Source: Phalacrocorax aristotelis
Taxonomy: Eukaryota > Chordata > Aves > Suliformes > Phalacrocoracidae
DNA: 64,000 nt
NCBI RefSeq assembly: GCF_949628215.1
Contig: NC_134276.1
Span: forward strand, 32,738,226-32,802,225
Direction: 5' to 3'
Notes under the pieces: generated by a model
The model's input: the letters and a program-made list of their open reading frames with translations, nothing else
Database searches by the model: none
What the model was told of the DNA's origin: nothing
Translations under genes and position numbers: made by a program
Shown: positions 13,801 through 25,600 of the stretch, in pieces
Position numbering within the stretch: position 1 is the first letter of the stretch
How the letters are laid out: the number at the start of each line of letters is the position of its first letter

Positions 13801-16800
13801 AACCTGGCAGTGGCTCAGCAGTGCCTCGGCTGTGGGATGGGAGCTGCCCGAGGGTCCTGGCATCTCTCCGGGGCAAGTGGTTACCATGGCCCCCACCAGA
13901 AACAGCTACTAGTGTGTCCCCTCCACCCCCGTGGCCACGAGAAGCAGCTCCTTGGAGCTCATCATCCCAGCCCCAGTGACCCAGGGGGGCAAGCAGAGAT
14001 TGGTGGCCTGCCCTATGAGCCAGGGGCTGGATGGGACCCACCACCAGCTCAGCCCCTTACAGCACAGCTCTTCCCTCCCTTCCTCTGCCTCTCCTCTCCC
14101 TTCCCAAACCAGAAAGCACTGCAGTTTCTGCAGGTGTGCGAGAAAATTACCTGTGATTTATCACACAATCAGTGATTTTGCTGGCTTTTTTATTTTCGAC
14201 ATAGAAGCACATTACACTGTTCTCCCCCTCTGAAATATAGGGGTAGCAAAACCTCCTGTCTGGGACCGTCTGTCTTTTTAGCCTCATAAAAAGCCTGAAA
14301 AATGAAAGCAGGAACAAAATTGTTAGTTTGTTGCTTTTTTGTTCCCCTCCATCCTTTATAACCAGGAAGTAATTCTTAGCTATTCCACAGAGCCAAAATG
14401 TGCATCTTCAGCTTATAAATTAGTGCCACAGTTATGGCTGGAGTCAGCCACTTCACGTGCCTGAAACGCCTCCGTCTGGGAGCTGATGCGGATGAGTCCC
14501 TCGAGTCCCAGTGACACACAAAACCTGAGCACGGCCCCTTTCTGCACATGAGAATTAGCTGCTGCTTTTAACGATGATGTTAAAATGGAACAGCAAGGTC
14601 TCCCCTCTTCCCCCCTCTCCAAGCTGCTCTTCCATTCTTCCCAGAGAAGCAGGCAGTAATGCTGCTTATTCCTATTAGAAAGCATTAAACCCAGCTCCCT
14701 TGTAATGCCGGCGGCTAAGCCCTTAGCAAAGAAATGTTTCTATTTCACTTGTCAGTACGTTGAAGGATAAACTACTTGTGGGTCTGATAGAAAAAGGGCT
14801 CTTGGCAAATTATATCGTCAGAGAGCAGCTAATAACATAAAATGAGAAGAGCTGAGCTTTGTACAGGGAGCATGAAAACACAGAAGTGAAGGATGAGTTT
14901 TCCTCAGCTATTTAAAAGCCTTTAATTAAAAAGTAAGCAAACACACAAAAAAACCAAAACCAAGGCCAGGTGGAAAGTGCAGAGTGTGATGGTCTGGCTT
15001 GCCAGAGCTCTGGGGTTGGCACCGGTGGAGGGAAAGGAAGGCCTGGGGCAGAGCGTCCCTGTCCCCTGTGTCCGGGCAGGCATCCCCGCGATGCCTCACC
15101 CCAGCCCGCCGCCTGCCTCTCACTTCCTTGGTTTTGCTCCTGCAGCACTGCTGTTCTCCTGAGCCTGTAAGACGGTGTTATCCTGACGGACAGACATTTT
15201 ATCTGCTGTTCCCAGATGGAAGTGGTCAGGTTTAGTATCCAGCAGCAATGGCGCTTGAGGGTGGGGGGAGCTGCGGGAATGACCTGCCTCAAGGTGGGTC
15301 ACCATGACTCTCCTCCCTTGGGGTAACCCACCTCAGCCTCTTGGGCCGGCTACGCAACCTATGCCGCTCTTGCAAGGAAGTGAGGTTTACAGAGCTGGTT
15401 GCCTTGGGGCTGGCTGGCTGAAGGGTGGGGGAGGCTTGAGCCACTTCCCCCCAGACACTGTCCCATGATGGTTTTCTTCCAAAGCATGCTTTCTGTGGGC
15501 TTTCTATGGGCTTGTCTTTTCTTAACTGTTTCTCAGCTACCCATCGGGCAGCATGGCCATTCTCATCATGTTCACCGCGGAAGCCCTGTTCACCTATTGC
15601 ATCCTGGAGGACAGCAAGTACCCAGGGATCAGGGCTACCTTTGGGAGCCACGGCCGTGGGGTCTGCTTCCACCCTGACGGCCACATCTGGTAGGTGCAAG
15701 CCCAGAGGTAATGCTGGGTCCCAGCTCATCCCCAGCCTGCCCTGCTGGCACCCCTGGGCTTTAAGGCATGCTGAAAACACCTCCACTTTTTGTTCCAGTT
15801 ATATTTTTTCCTGTGTGAAAGTACATGAAAACGAGGGAGGGCTGTGCTGCAGCCCTCCAGAGTAGTGGCTTCTCATGTCGTGCACCAAGGTGCCGGGTGC
15901 AGGCAGCATCTAAAATGCGAGGGCACTTGGGGATCGCCCCATCTCTGTTGCCAGTGACATCTGTCCAGAGATCCTGGCATGAGGGTTGATCTTGGCCAAG
16001 GTTGGACACATGGCCATGGAGGTGGCTTGACCCCTTTACAGCGTGGGTATGAGGGTGTGAGAGCCCCAGGTGGCCACACTGGAAAAAAAGTGGGCTTATT
16101 ATCCACACCCAAGGGCAAACCTCAATACCTGGAGTCAGATAGCTTGAGGTCAACATGGCTTTTGGTTTGTTTCTTATATCCATTGAGTGTTGCTCACTGA
16201 AGAATGACTTAGATGACCAATTTCTTGCAGTCTAAGTTGTAATATGAGGTGACCAATGGCTTTAGTAAAAACTGCTGGCGTTTAGGCCATCAAATACTAA
16301 TTTTTGACACCCCACCCCCAGTCTCCAACATTTCCCTTCAGAAAGCTAGGAACTGGGAGAATCAGTAAATCCCACCTCAATTTTACAAGTCCTCCCTGTG
16401 TTGAGAGTAACTAATGGACACCTTAAATGTCTAACTGGCTATTACAAATCATTTTAAATAGCTTTTGCAGTAACACTTCCATCAGACTCCTGCAGTCCTG
16501 CCGCTCGCCTGTAGACGTGCCGGTCCTTCATCCATCATGCAGCAGCCAGGTTTTTACAGCGTGGCACTGAGACTATCCCTAGCAGCGCTAAACCATTGCT
16601 GACCCCGCCGTGGGGCTCTCCTGGCCCTGCTGGACCACACGCTCCCCATGGGCATTAGCCGCACGCCAGCTTGCTGATGAGCTGAGACAGGCTGCTACAA
16701 GCCTCCCAGCCTCTCCCAGCAGCCATAAATTAAGGGCAATGCTAAGTGACCCCTCTGATATTCATGAAAAGAATATGATAGCTTTGATGAGAGGAAAATG

Positions 16801-19191
16801 GAAAGCCTGAGGGTCGGTCATCCATCCCACATATGGACTGGTTCAGGCTTGTCTGCAGCTGGCACTGTAGCACATCACAGCTGCAAACTGAGGGTTTTTT
16901 TTTTCCTGGAGGTTTTTTCTGCATTTTCTGAGCTGCAGCACAAGGTAACGCTGGGGGAGGCCGAGCCGCTTTCGCAGGCCGGTGAGACTACTTCTTCAAG
17001 CTTAGGCAGAAAAAACTCAACACATGCTGTGAATGATAAAAGCTCCCTACATGCCACAGCTGGGGGGATGCTCCAGCACCCGGAGCTGCCTACCCAGGCT
17101 GCCATGGGCTGGGGAGTATAGATTCGTATCTGTATGTCATAAATATGGGCTGCTTTCCAACACACACTGCATTTCTCTCTCTTTCATAGTTTGGCAAAGC
17201 CATTTCCCACACCCAGACACACGCACAACCACACACGCACACAACGAGGACCTATTTTTGGCATAAAGGTTACCAGAGCAAAAGAAATGACCACGTCCAG
17301 GGACTTTCAGAAGATATAGACATCTAATAGGAAGAAGGGGACTCGCACACACAAGACCCACACTCTGCCTGAAGATTTGCTCTGCCCTTGAGGGACTCAT
17401 TGCTCCCTCAGGGACCACCCAATTTCTATAGCATGCTTGTACTGTAGGACAAAAACTGTTAGAAAACACCTGGTGTATCAGGTCCCAGCAGTGACCTTAT
17501 TATTTGGACCACAATAATAATAAGTTTAATCAAACTGCAGACAAAAGATGGTATTTGGGTCTGGGGTATTGTTTGCTCTGGATTCTTCCAGCTTTGCATT
17601 TGTCCCCAGGGCCACCCTGGACCCTTACACCGGGATCTGCTTGGACCAGGCAGGGGCCAGCCAGAAGCGCTGGAAGTGGCATGACTTCAGCCACCACACT
17701 CACACCCCTCCCTTCCAGTCCATCACCATGAAACTGAACAGCCACATCACTATTAAAATCCTGGCTCAGGATCAAATCGATTTATCCTTCACCAGCCGCA
17801 GCGGTCACATCCGTTTCAACGTGGGGTCCCCGCTCAAGGTGAGTGCTTGCTGTGGTAGCTTTGCCCAGCCGGCTCCTGCCTACCAGCCACTTGGAAAGCA
17901 GCAGCAGGGAAAATGCCTGGTGAAGATAAGCTTGGTGCTGCTGCATGGGACTGGTCACAAATTTTCAGGTGGAAAAATCACCGTTTCATTCAAAAAGCAA
18001 ATTTCCTGCCTATGTGAATCTTAATGAAATTCCCTTCCAGGAAAGCATTTAGATAAGATTGAAATGCTGTCGCTAAAGGGCAAGAACAGCACCCCTCACA
18101 AATTCACTCTGAAACACTATTTCTTTTCAAAACGTTTATATTAAATGTCAGTACAAACACAAAGCTCCTGATTTTATCTAAACAACGTTTCACTTAACAT
18201 GAAACAAGCATGCGGGGGGGGGGGGGGGGGGGTGATGGAGAGCCAAAACCTTTTGGTACTTGTTGTCACTCAGGTTTCCCACCTCTGACCCTTCCCTGGA
18301 GGCAGAAATGCTGTTTTGGCCAGGGTTCAGCCGTGCGCAGTGCCAGTGTGATTCCCCCAGCCTACCGGTGTGCATCCCTGTCCTCCACTGGATGCAAACA
18401 CAACTGGTCAGCTCCGAAATGCAGGTCACACGTCACCAGGAGCTCATGCTTGGTTGGGGGCTGAGTCTTCATGGCGAAGGGTTCAAGTTGTCTTCCCAGG
18501 TGCAGGCACAATCCAAATGTTTACAGCCCTCATAGCATTAGTCTATACATGGCCAGAGATGAATTGCTAAAGGAAGCACATCTGGGGTAGCTATTCAGAA
18601 AGCTGGCAATAACCCGAGGTCAGTATGTGGGACCATAAAGCACTGGCACCTGCTCTACCACCCCCAAAATTCAGACCTTCTCAGGACCCATTGCTACGTT
18701 AGATAAGGAAGTCACCTTCCTTGCTCCACTCCTCCTGGGCAGCCTGCTCCCACCAAAGGAGCCTAGAGCCGTGAGTTTAGCTCCCCATTCCCTTTGTACG
18801 TGTGCTGGAAGAGGATCACCTCCAAAGGGGAGCTGAAGGGTTAGTGTGCTCCATGGCTATGGAGGGAAAGGGCACGCTGGACACACTCCATGGGTAAGCG
18901 TGAAAGGGTGGGTTATCTCTTATAAGAGATATTCTTCTACTCAGCCTCCCTTCAGGGGGTTCAGCATTAACACTCTTCGCTTTGCACGGGCTCTCTTTGC
19001 AGCTGAAAGGCCCAGACAAAAGTCACCTACTTAAATGGCCAGAAAGCAAAGAGGAGCTCTTCCTTCAGTCTAAAAAGATTCAGCTCAGGAGCCTGCTGAC
19101 CAAAATACAATGTTGCAAGACTTTTGGCAACCCCTCTCCCAGTGCTATCACTCCTTGTGTTTCATCACCTTCTACCTGCATGAAATACTGA
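1864..19191 (+). CDS. ERICH6B: ERICH6B-like gene (glutamate-rich protein 6 / FAM194 family), 5' end missing
   Basis: Ten exons were read by splice sites and frame: 1864-2067, 7884-8005, 10172-10303, 10510-10664, 12184-12248, 12805-12950, 15146-15234, 15537-15689, 17610-17838, 19003-19191 (stop TGA at 19189). They join into 493 residues with every phase matching. The first exon enters with two bases of a split codon, so the start is upstream. The N-terminal exons are acidic (runs such as SDEEPLS and DYEDDG). Exons 3 and 4 carry KCTFC and LFCC, a possible metal-binding Cys set. Exons 7-9 encode the FAM194 core: YPDGQTFYLLFPDGSG, then VYYPSGSMAILI, FHPDGHIW and TLDPYTGICLDQ, ending SGHIRFNVG. 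The tail after the core is Ser/Cys-rich and may be specific to this lineage. Function is unknown; mammalian relatives are, from memory, testis-biased. The position convergent with COG3 favours ERICH6B over ERICH6. The first two exons rest on splice sites and phase only and are less certain than exons 3-10. Confidence 0.82.
2520..2830 (+). repeat. Purine-rich low-complexity stretch
   Basis: The + strand is dominated by A and G for about 300 bases, with blocks such as gagaaagagggcaagaaa. A pyrimidine-rich stretch follows at about 3060-3116. It lies in the first resolved ERICH6B intron. No coding signal is apparent. Confidence 0.55.
6680..7440. repeat. Old interspersed repeat, family not assigned
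   Basis: This stretch carries phrases I recall from diverged retroposons in sauropsid genomes, such as ctttacatttatctacatca and atcatcaacaaacttctcct, without an intact open frame. The style suggests an ancient LINE (CR1/L3-like) read from its antisense strand. The edges and the family are uncertain. It lies in the 5.8-kb ERICH6B intron between 2067 and 7884. Confidence 0.35.
18214..18232 (+). repeat. Homopolymer of 19 G
   Basis: An uninterrupted run of 19 G residues lies in the last ERICH6B intron (17839-19002). Its length should vary between individuals and may be mis-called by sequencing. A run this long can also form a G-quadruplex on the + strand, which is the RNA-like strand of ERICH6B. 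Confidence 0.95.
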
Positions 19192-19271
19192 AATGAAGAT
19201 ACTGTTACCCGCAGCAAGCAGTTACATCAGCATTTCAGATCAACTTCTTCATCAAGGTGATGTCACTTGAA

Positions 19272-19277
19272 AATAAA
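19272..19277 (+). terminator. ERICH6B polyadenylation signal (AATAAA)
   Basis: A canonical AATAAA lies 81 bases after the ERICH6B stop codon and is followed by a T-rich stretch (ctccttttttc) suited to a downstream element. This predicts a very short 3'UTR ending near 19290-19300. Confidence 0.7.
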
Positions 19278-19299
19278 GCTCCTTTTTTCAAGCTCACCA

Positions 19300-20500
19300 T
19301 GCCTATCTTCCTGTACATCAAGTCCTTGTAACACCAAGCTCATCTCATCTGAAAGCACTTGATGGATCGTTGTATGATCAGTGTGGTTACACAGCAAATG
19401 TGCAGCACTTTAAAGGACACAGCTTCCTTCCTACAGCTGATGAACTGGACATTGGGAACTTGTTGTACCAGGTGTGACAGACAAGCGCGCTTCAGCTCTC
19501 AGCCAGACACTTATGTTGGTGGAGAGGAGATGACAAACAGCAGCTTCGGTTCAGGGACCAGGGGTAATCCAAGAGAGGGAAGATGAGGGGCCCCTTGGCT
19601 GTCAGGGCTCCAGTCGGTGGTAGATTGTAAGTCCCATGGCTTAGTGGCATGGTTGGCCACCACTGAAAGGGGCCAACCAATTCTTCTTTTGTTCTATTCA
19701 GAGGTCTTTATATCAAAGATCTGATTTGCTCCAGGGTTCAATGAGGATAAAAACACATGAGGGTTGGAGAAAGCAGCATTTGTGGACACCGGGCTGGATC
19801 TACCTGCAGTCACTGCATGAGCTGCTTCAGCAGCACACGCTTTTTCCCCTTTTCCTACCCATCTCACTTTGTCAACACCAAACATGCAGTTTGAGGAAGG
19901 GACCATTGGTTTTACTTGGAAAACACACAGCACAGCGTAAGCCATGGTGTGGGCATCACTGCTGTACAAAAAGAAGCATGAATGCCCAGCCAGCTGCTTT
20001 GGCATTCGCTTCATTTATGAGACACAGTCCAAAGGCCCAAACCTTTTCAGGAGGCTCCAAGCACCTGGGAAGCAATGGTCGCACGTCGCTGCCCCATACC
20101 AGTCAGCGAGAAGCTGAGTTCCATAAGAAAGGAGCGTTTTCCCTCAGGTTAGTTCACGCACATGACATTGTCAAAGCCAGAGGGTGAAGGGAAGCTTCAC
20201 CATGACATTACAGGGGACAAACCACAAGCCTCTGGATGACGGGTTTCTACCATACCAAGGGCCAGAAGAACAGTATGTGGTAATGAGAAACTATGGGTAG
20301 GTGAGTCTGTGAGTAACCAGGCAACAAGAACAGCTATCAAATAAAATAATCCTTGTGATTTCTGCCACCAGCTCCCAAGTTGTCTCTTAGGAAAAGCCAA
20401 CAAGTTAAAATATGTTCTTGTATTACAGTTGTAGTTTCTTCCCCCTAACAAAATTGCAAGCAAAGAGACCATTTACTCACACAAGATCGTTTGTCAGTAA
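19300..20500. other. Intergenic gap between convergent ERICH6B and COG3
   Basis: This is about 1.2 kb between the predicted 3' ends of two convergent genes. A 153-codon open frame on + (19726-20187) has no recognisable domain. I see no RNA gene or repeat. The base composition changes from G+C-richer on the left to A+T-rich on the right around here. Confidence 0.55.
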
Positions 20501-22622
20501 AGAAAATACAAATTTACTTTTATTATAACCATAAAGAGGCATTACTTTAGCAATTAGCTGTACATTCAGCACTCAGGTATACATCTGTGCTAAACAAAGT
20601 CAATTCTCTCTGCTAAAAAAAGAACATTTCTTCTCAGCGACGCACTGCCTGTGCTTACAGGATGTTTATTGTCTCTGTATTACAGTTATCTTGACAGACA
20701 AGCCTCAGATTACAGAATAAAGCTTTACTCTTGGACCAAAATAGGTGGCAACATTTTTATTTAAAAAAATTAAAAAGAGCAAGTTTCTAGTCAGATAATA
20801 TAAAGCATCTTAAATTAATCTTTTGAAAGTATTTACACTATTTGTAAACGTAAATATCTGAAACTGTACATGTTTAAACAAATGTTTGTTCAGCAAACAG
20901 GCTGTATAAACTGGTTGCTCTTCTTATCCTTCAGCCCGCTGTCCTAGAGCTGTCTGGGTGCTCCAAGAGAGGGAAGATCCCAAGCACAAGAACAACTACT
21001 GCAATGGTTTTCCCTTCACGTCTTTTTCTGTACAATATCTGTATTAAGTAAGTCCTAACTCTGTACAGCAACCACGCAGTCCTGTAAAGCTTTATAAAAA
21101 ACAAATATACATATATTACAATGCACTGGACATTATTTTACAGCCTGTATTTCTACATAAGTAAAAAGAAAGGGCAAGTTTTCTTCCTCATTAGTTCCGT
21201 TAGTTAATTTTTAAGGAGTCATGTAAGGTCCTATAAGTACCATTTGTGTACCTCCGCACCACCGCTGCAACACTTCTCGTGGTAGCTTTAAATCCTACCA
21301 CCTTAGTCTCCAGCCACATGATTTGTAACAAGAAAATTATTAAATCAAAACACCACTGATGTGCCTGGAAATTTCTACATACTTAAAACTACACAACAGG
21401 TTTTATAAATAAGTTAAAAATCTGCCACGTGAGTCATTTTCTTTTGCAGTGCTGCACAATGAGGACTGAACCACTGAGACACCCTGAAGCTGCTTGTAAT
21501 GTTTCATTCGAGTAACGGCCGAGTGTTTAGAGTTCCACTTGCTGAAATAATGACCAGCTGATGCACACCGAACACCACGCGTTGTTTACCAGTTACCGAG
21601 TACTTATCCCGTTTACCATCCTGATATGACAAGTTTGCACATTCAGTTTCTGGCATCCACACACACCCTTACTAGCACCTACTCCGACACACAGAGGCTG
21701 TACAAGTTCCAGTCCCAGTCCCCACTTTAAACAACCACCATTTAATCTTGCGCAAGGCAAAAAAAACCGGCTCTAACCTAAAACTAAATACCTGAGAATC
21801 TCAATGCTAAGTTTTGCTGTAAAGCATCTGAAAATACACAGTTCCCTCAGAAACAAGAGAAATTATATTGCACAGCTTTCCATTGCAAACCCCGAGGAAC
21901 TGAGATTCTTTACACGGAGGAAGGTTAGAGCATAAAACTTCAGGTCAGACCTCACAGCTCCCCATCGCAACAGTGTAAGAAAAACAGCACATCCAGTGTT
22001 TCAAGAAATGCTGCACATGCAGAAAATGAAGTTTTCCCAGCTAAGAACCTCTGAATTATGTTCCTCTGAATTATGTTCAAGCACGTGGTGGATTACCAGA
22101 ATTTCTGGGGCAGTTAAAGAAAAATTGGAGCATGCCTGCTTAAGTCAAATTGTCATACCATTGGCTTTAACTCCAAGCCTCACAAATACCTATCACCGCT
22201 CCCATTTGATTCCCTGTGCTTTATCTCCAGTGTGTCTTTGAAAGCACAGCTTTTCACTGCATACACATCAGCTTATTAAAGAAAAGCAAGACAGGCTTTA
22301 CATAAAAACAAAGAAACCAGGATTTCAGCTTTGAAAACATCTGGATAAGGCAGTAACTGAGTTTCCATAAGAGCGATCAGCAAAGGGGTTTTTGTTTTGT
22401 TTTCTTCCCCTGCCCCCCACTTCTCAAGCCAACGAACAGGAATACCTTTAATGTTTTTTTTTTCTTTTTTTTTTCCTAAAACAGGGTTAAGCAGCCTGGG
22501 TAGTTTTGATGCCGACTGGACTGCACAGTGGGATCCTTCGTTTACTTCAAGCAAACTTCTTCACTTTCCCTTCACTGCCTGGCGTTCAACTAAAGCTTAT
22601 TTCAGGCAGCCTCACTGTTTGG
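20500..22622 (-). other. COG3: COG3 3'UTR
   Basis: This is sequence downstream of the COG3 stop codon (TAG at 22623-22625, read on -). It contains no continuing open frame and is A+T-rich. A canonical signal at 20519-20524 probably ends it, giving about 2.1 kb. A short tandem duplication of cctctgaattatgtt lies near 22048-22079. Confidence 0.65.
20519..20524 (-). terminator. COG3 polyadenylation signal (AATAAA on -)
   Basis: TTTATT on + reads AATAAA on the - strand. It is the most distal of several such motifs downstream of the COG3 stop. An earlier one near 20663 could give a slightly shorter transcript. Confidence 0.5.
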
Positions 22623-25600
22623 CTACTTGGACATCGATAAAAGTAAGTTCACCTGAAAGATGAGAAGAAAGCTTACATTAGAGCAGCTAAATTTCAGAAT
22701 TTATGTCTTATATTTTAACCTTTAAACAGGATTCCCAGGAAGCATATAGTCTTAGACCAATCAGAAGACAGCTACAAAACAACTGGCCAAAATTTCCAGT
22801 CAAATGCCTACTCACAGCCTTTTTAAAATGCAATTGTTGACCATGTTACTAGTCACTTCAGCAGTCACAACAACCTACTGCGTCAAAGTTTCTAAGACGA
22901 CTTCATGCTTTCTCAAGGAATTCCAAAAAGATACGCGCACTGGCGAAAAATGTTAACGTTCATCTTAGATATCTGAAACACATTTGGGATCCTCTGCAAT
23001 ACTTATTTCCCCACAGATTACAATACGGTTTCCCATACACTTCAGTTTGTAGAAGTGATCCTAAACAACTAGGGGAAGCCACCTCCTCTAGGATATCCCC
23101 ACCTCCTTCCAGTGCAGCACTCCCACTCTGTGCTCCAGGTTACTCACCACACATCCCTGTGGCCACATTCACTGCAGGCAACGTCCTCTAATCCGTAAAC
23201 TAGATGATCTGTTTAAATATTGGCATCCTGGGATAATCACAATTCTATCCACATTCCCTGGACCACTAAGGTCAAAGCAAGATTTTTTCCAAAACCTACT
23301 TGGTTTCTGTCAGAGCATCCTAATGCAGAGAATTCTTAATCCCAATCATCTGAGACTAAAGACTTTATCATGTAGGGTTACATTTCCGCAAATATCTGCA
23401 CATTTTCCCAATGCAGTTTACTTCAAATGAACCCTTGCAATTCTTTCTCATGCTTTCTAAATGTAAAAAGTTGCTCCTTCTTGTACTTGTCAAAAGCAAG
23501 ACTGCCTTCACACGCAAAGGCTTTTTTAAAGTATTCACTAAACTTGATATTTCCCCGAAAAGACAATGCCCAGAAATGGCAAGACTCTACCATGATGTTG
23601 TACAATTCAATACCCAGCAACATCAATCACCACCCTCAGTTTAACAACTCTATTGGATATTCATTAAAAAAAAACCCAAACAAAACCCCCTTTTAGCTGA
23701 GAGCCTAGATTTAGATGAAGCCCTGAGTTTAACCATCCAGGACTAAGAGGGATAACAAATAAATAAGGATTCTGAAGACTGAAAATACTAAAAATGAACA
23801 ATTAATGTTTAAAAAAGCCAGTCACATGAACGAGCAACTGATAAAACAGGGAGCATCAATATACCTGTTCCATTGAAGGACAAGCTATGATCTGGAGATC
23901 TTCATTACTAAATTCTTCCTTTAATAAAGCATGGAGTTTCTGGAACATTTGCTGAATGTTATTCTTTTAAAGGAAAGAAGAAAAAACTCAGTGTTGAAAG
24001 AAACACAACATCCCATCTCAAACATGAACCAGAATAAGCACGATGTACATGGAATAGCTACTGAAGTGACCACGTAGGGAGAAGCAGTCCAGCTTTAAGA
24101 GCTTTTCTTTTAAAACAAGCCCCGAAACAGCCACAAGGAACCCATGTTGGCTGTGGCAGAAAAACTTCTGCTCAGATGTGCTAAGTTGAAACACCGAGTC
24201 CTACAGACTTAACCTGGAAGCTTAAAACTCAAGCTTAGCTCTTTCTGGCAGGTTTACAGTGGGTGTCCCATTGAATCGGTATCATTCTCTCCACCTCCAG
24301 CACTTCTGCCCGTGCATAACTGACCAAGCCGTACTGGTTTTGTCTGGAACAGAGTTAATTTTCTTTACAGTAGCTCATATGGTGCTGACTGGAAGGTGCG
24401 CAGAATGAACAGAACCAGTTGCTTCCCTGTAACGTCTGTGTTGTGTAGGCTGAGCACAATGGAGAGCAGGACGACTTTTTTTTTTTGTTAAGCTTAAACA
24501 TATCATTATAAAACATATTAGATTTTTTTTTAAAAAAAATTTCACTTCAACAGGCTTCTCAGATCAGGGATACCACATTGACTGTAAAAGTCTGTTCACT
24601 ATTGCATGTGCATGGTATTTGTCACATGTTTACTGACTGGGTTGGTAGCCTAGAATAACTCCACAGACATACAGGTATGTGTATGTACGTGTGTCTGAAT
24701 ATACACACTTACAAATATATGCATACATACATTTATATAGACATATTATACATATAACCATACACACGCAGAAATATAAGGTGAACAATCCCACAAAATG
24801 TGTTTAAAGCCTTTAACTAAACAAAGACCCAACACCTATAGGATAACAGGCTGAAGTACATCTAGCAATACTCACCCTGACTGGCTTAAACAAGATTAAT
24901 TCTGTGTCTTTATTGGACAAGTATAATGACATGCTTCGTAACGTTGACGGCAGCTTTGTTTTTATTGTCTTGTAAGTGGAAGAGACCAGATCGTTGATCT
25001 TTGCTGAAAGTAAAAGAAAACATGCTTACCAGACTAAAATGGCATTCTTCTAGTTGAGATCTACACTCTAGAATATCACCTCAGCTTTACTGCGGCTGAT
25101 CGTAACCACAGGGTTGAGTGAAAGGGAAAGAGGGAGTGACTGGGCTGTGCAGAATCAACCCATCGTATGACCACAACATGCCAGACAAGACTTTTCTTTT
25201 AGGACCTACTCAAGACATCAGCCCCTCTTTCCCTGCAGAAAATGCATCCGACACATTTCTGCAAGCTGCCGCATCCTCCTGAGGTTCCTGAAGTTACAGC
25301 CTTCCAACAGCACCAAAGTTCCACATAGGCTCCCTCCCAGAAAACTCACCTGGAAAAGAAACTGCTAGGAAATAAACAGTGCTAGTAAAGAGACCAGCAG
25401 ATGACAAATTCTCCTTACTGACTGCAGGCCATGTCTGTAAGAAGAAAGGCTGCACAGCCATCTGGATTTGAATCAACCAGACAGGAATCCTCTCTCGGAC
25501 AAGATCCTCTTTCTTTACTGCTAGGTATTTAAATAATTTTACTTAATGATCTTTGCTTAAAGGGCAGGGGAAAAATATGTTTTGTAGCTTTGAAGTAACA

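Noticed and set aside
15230-15231. Donor gtttag for the ERICH6B exon starting at 15146
   Set aside because: It leaves phase 0 and puts the next exon in a frame that loses the YYPSGSMAILI core. The donor at 15235 (gtatcc) restores it.
15289-15786. 165-residue open frame on -
   Set aside because: Antisense shadow of the ERICH6B exon at 15537-15689.
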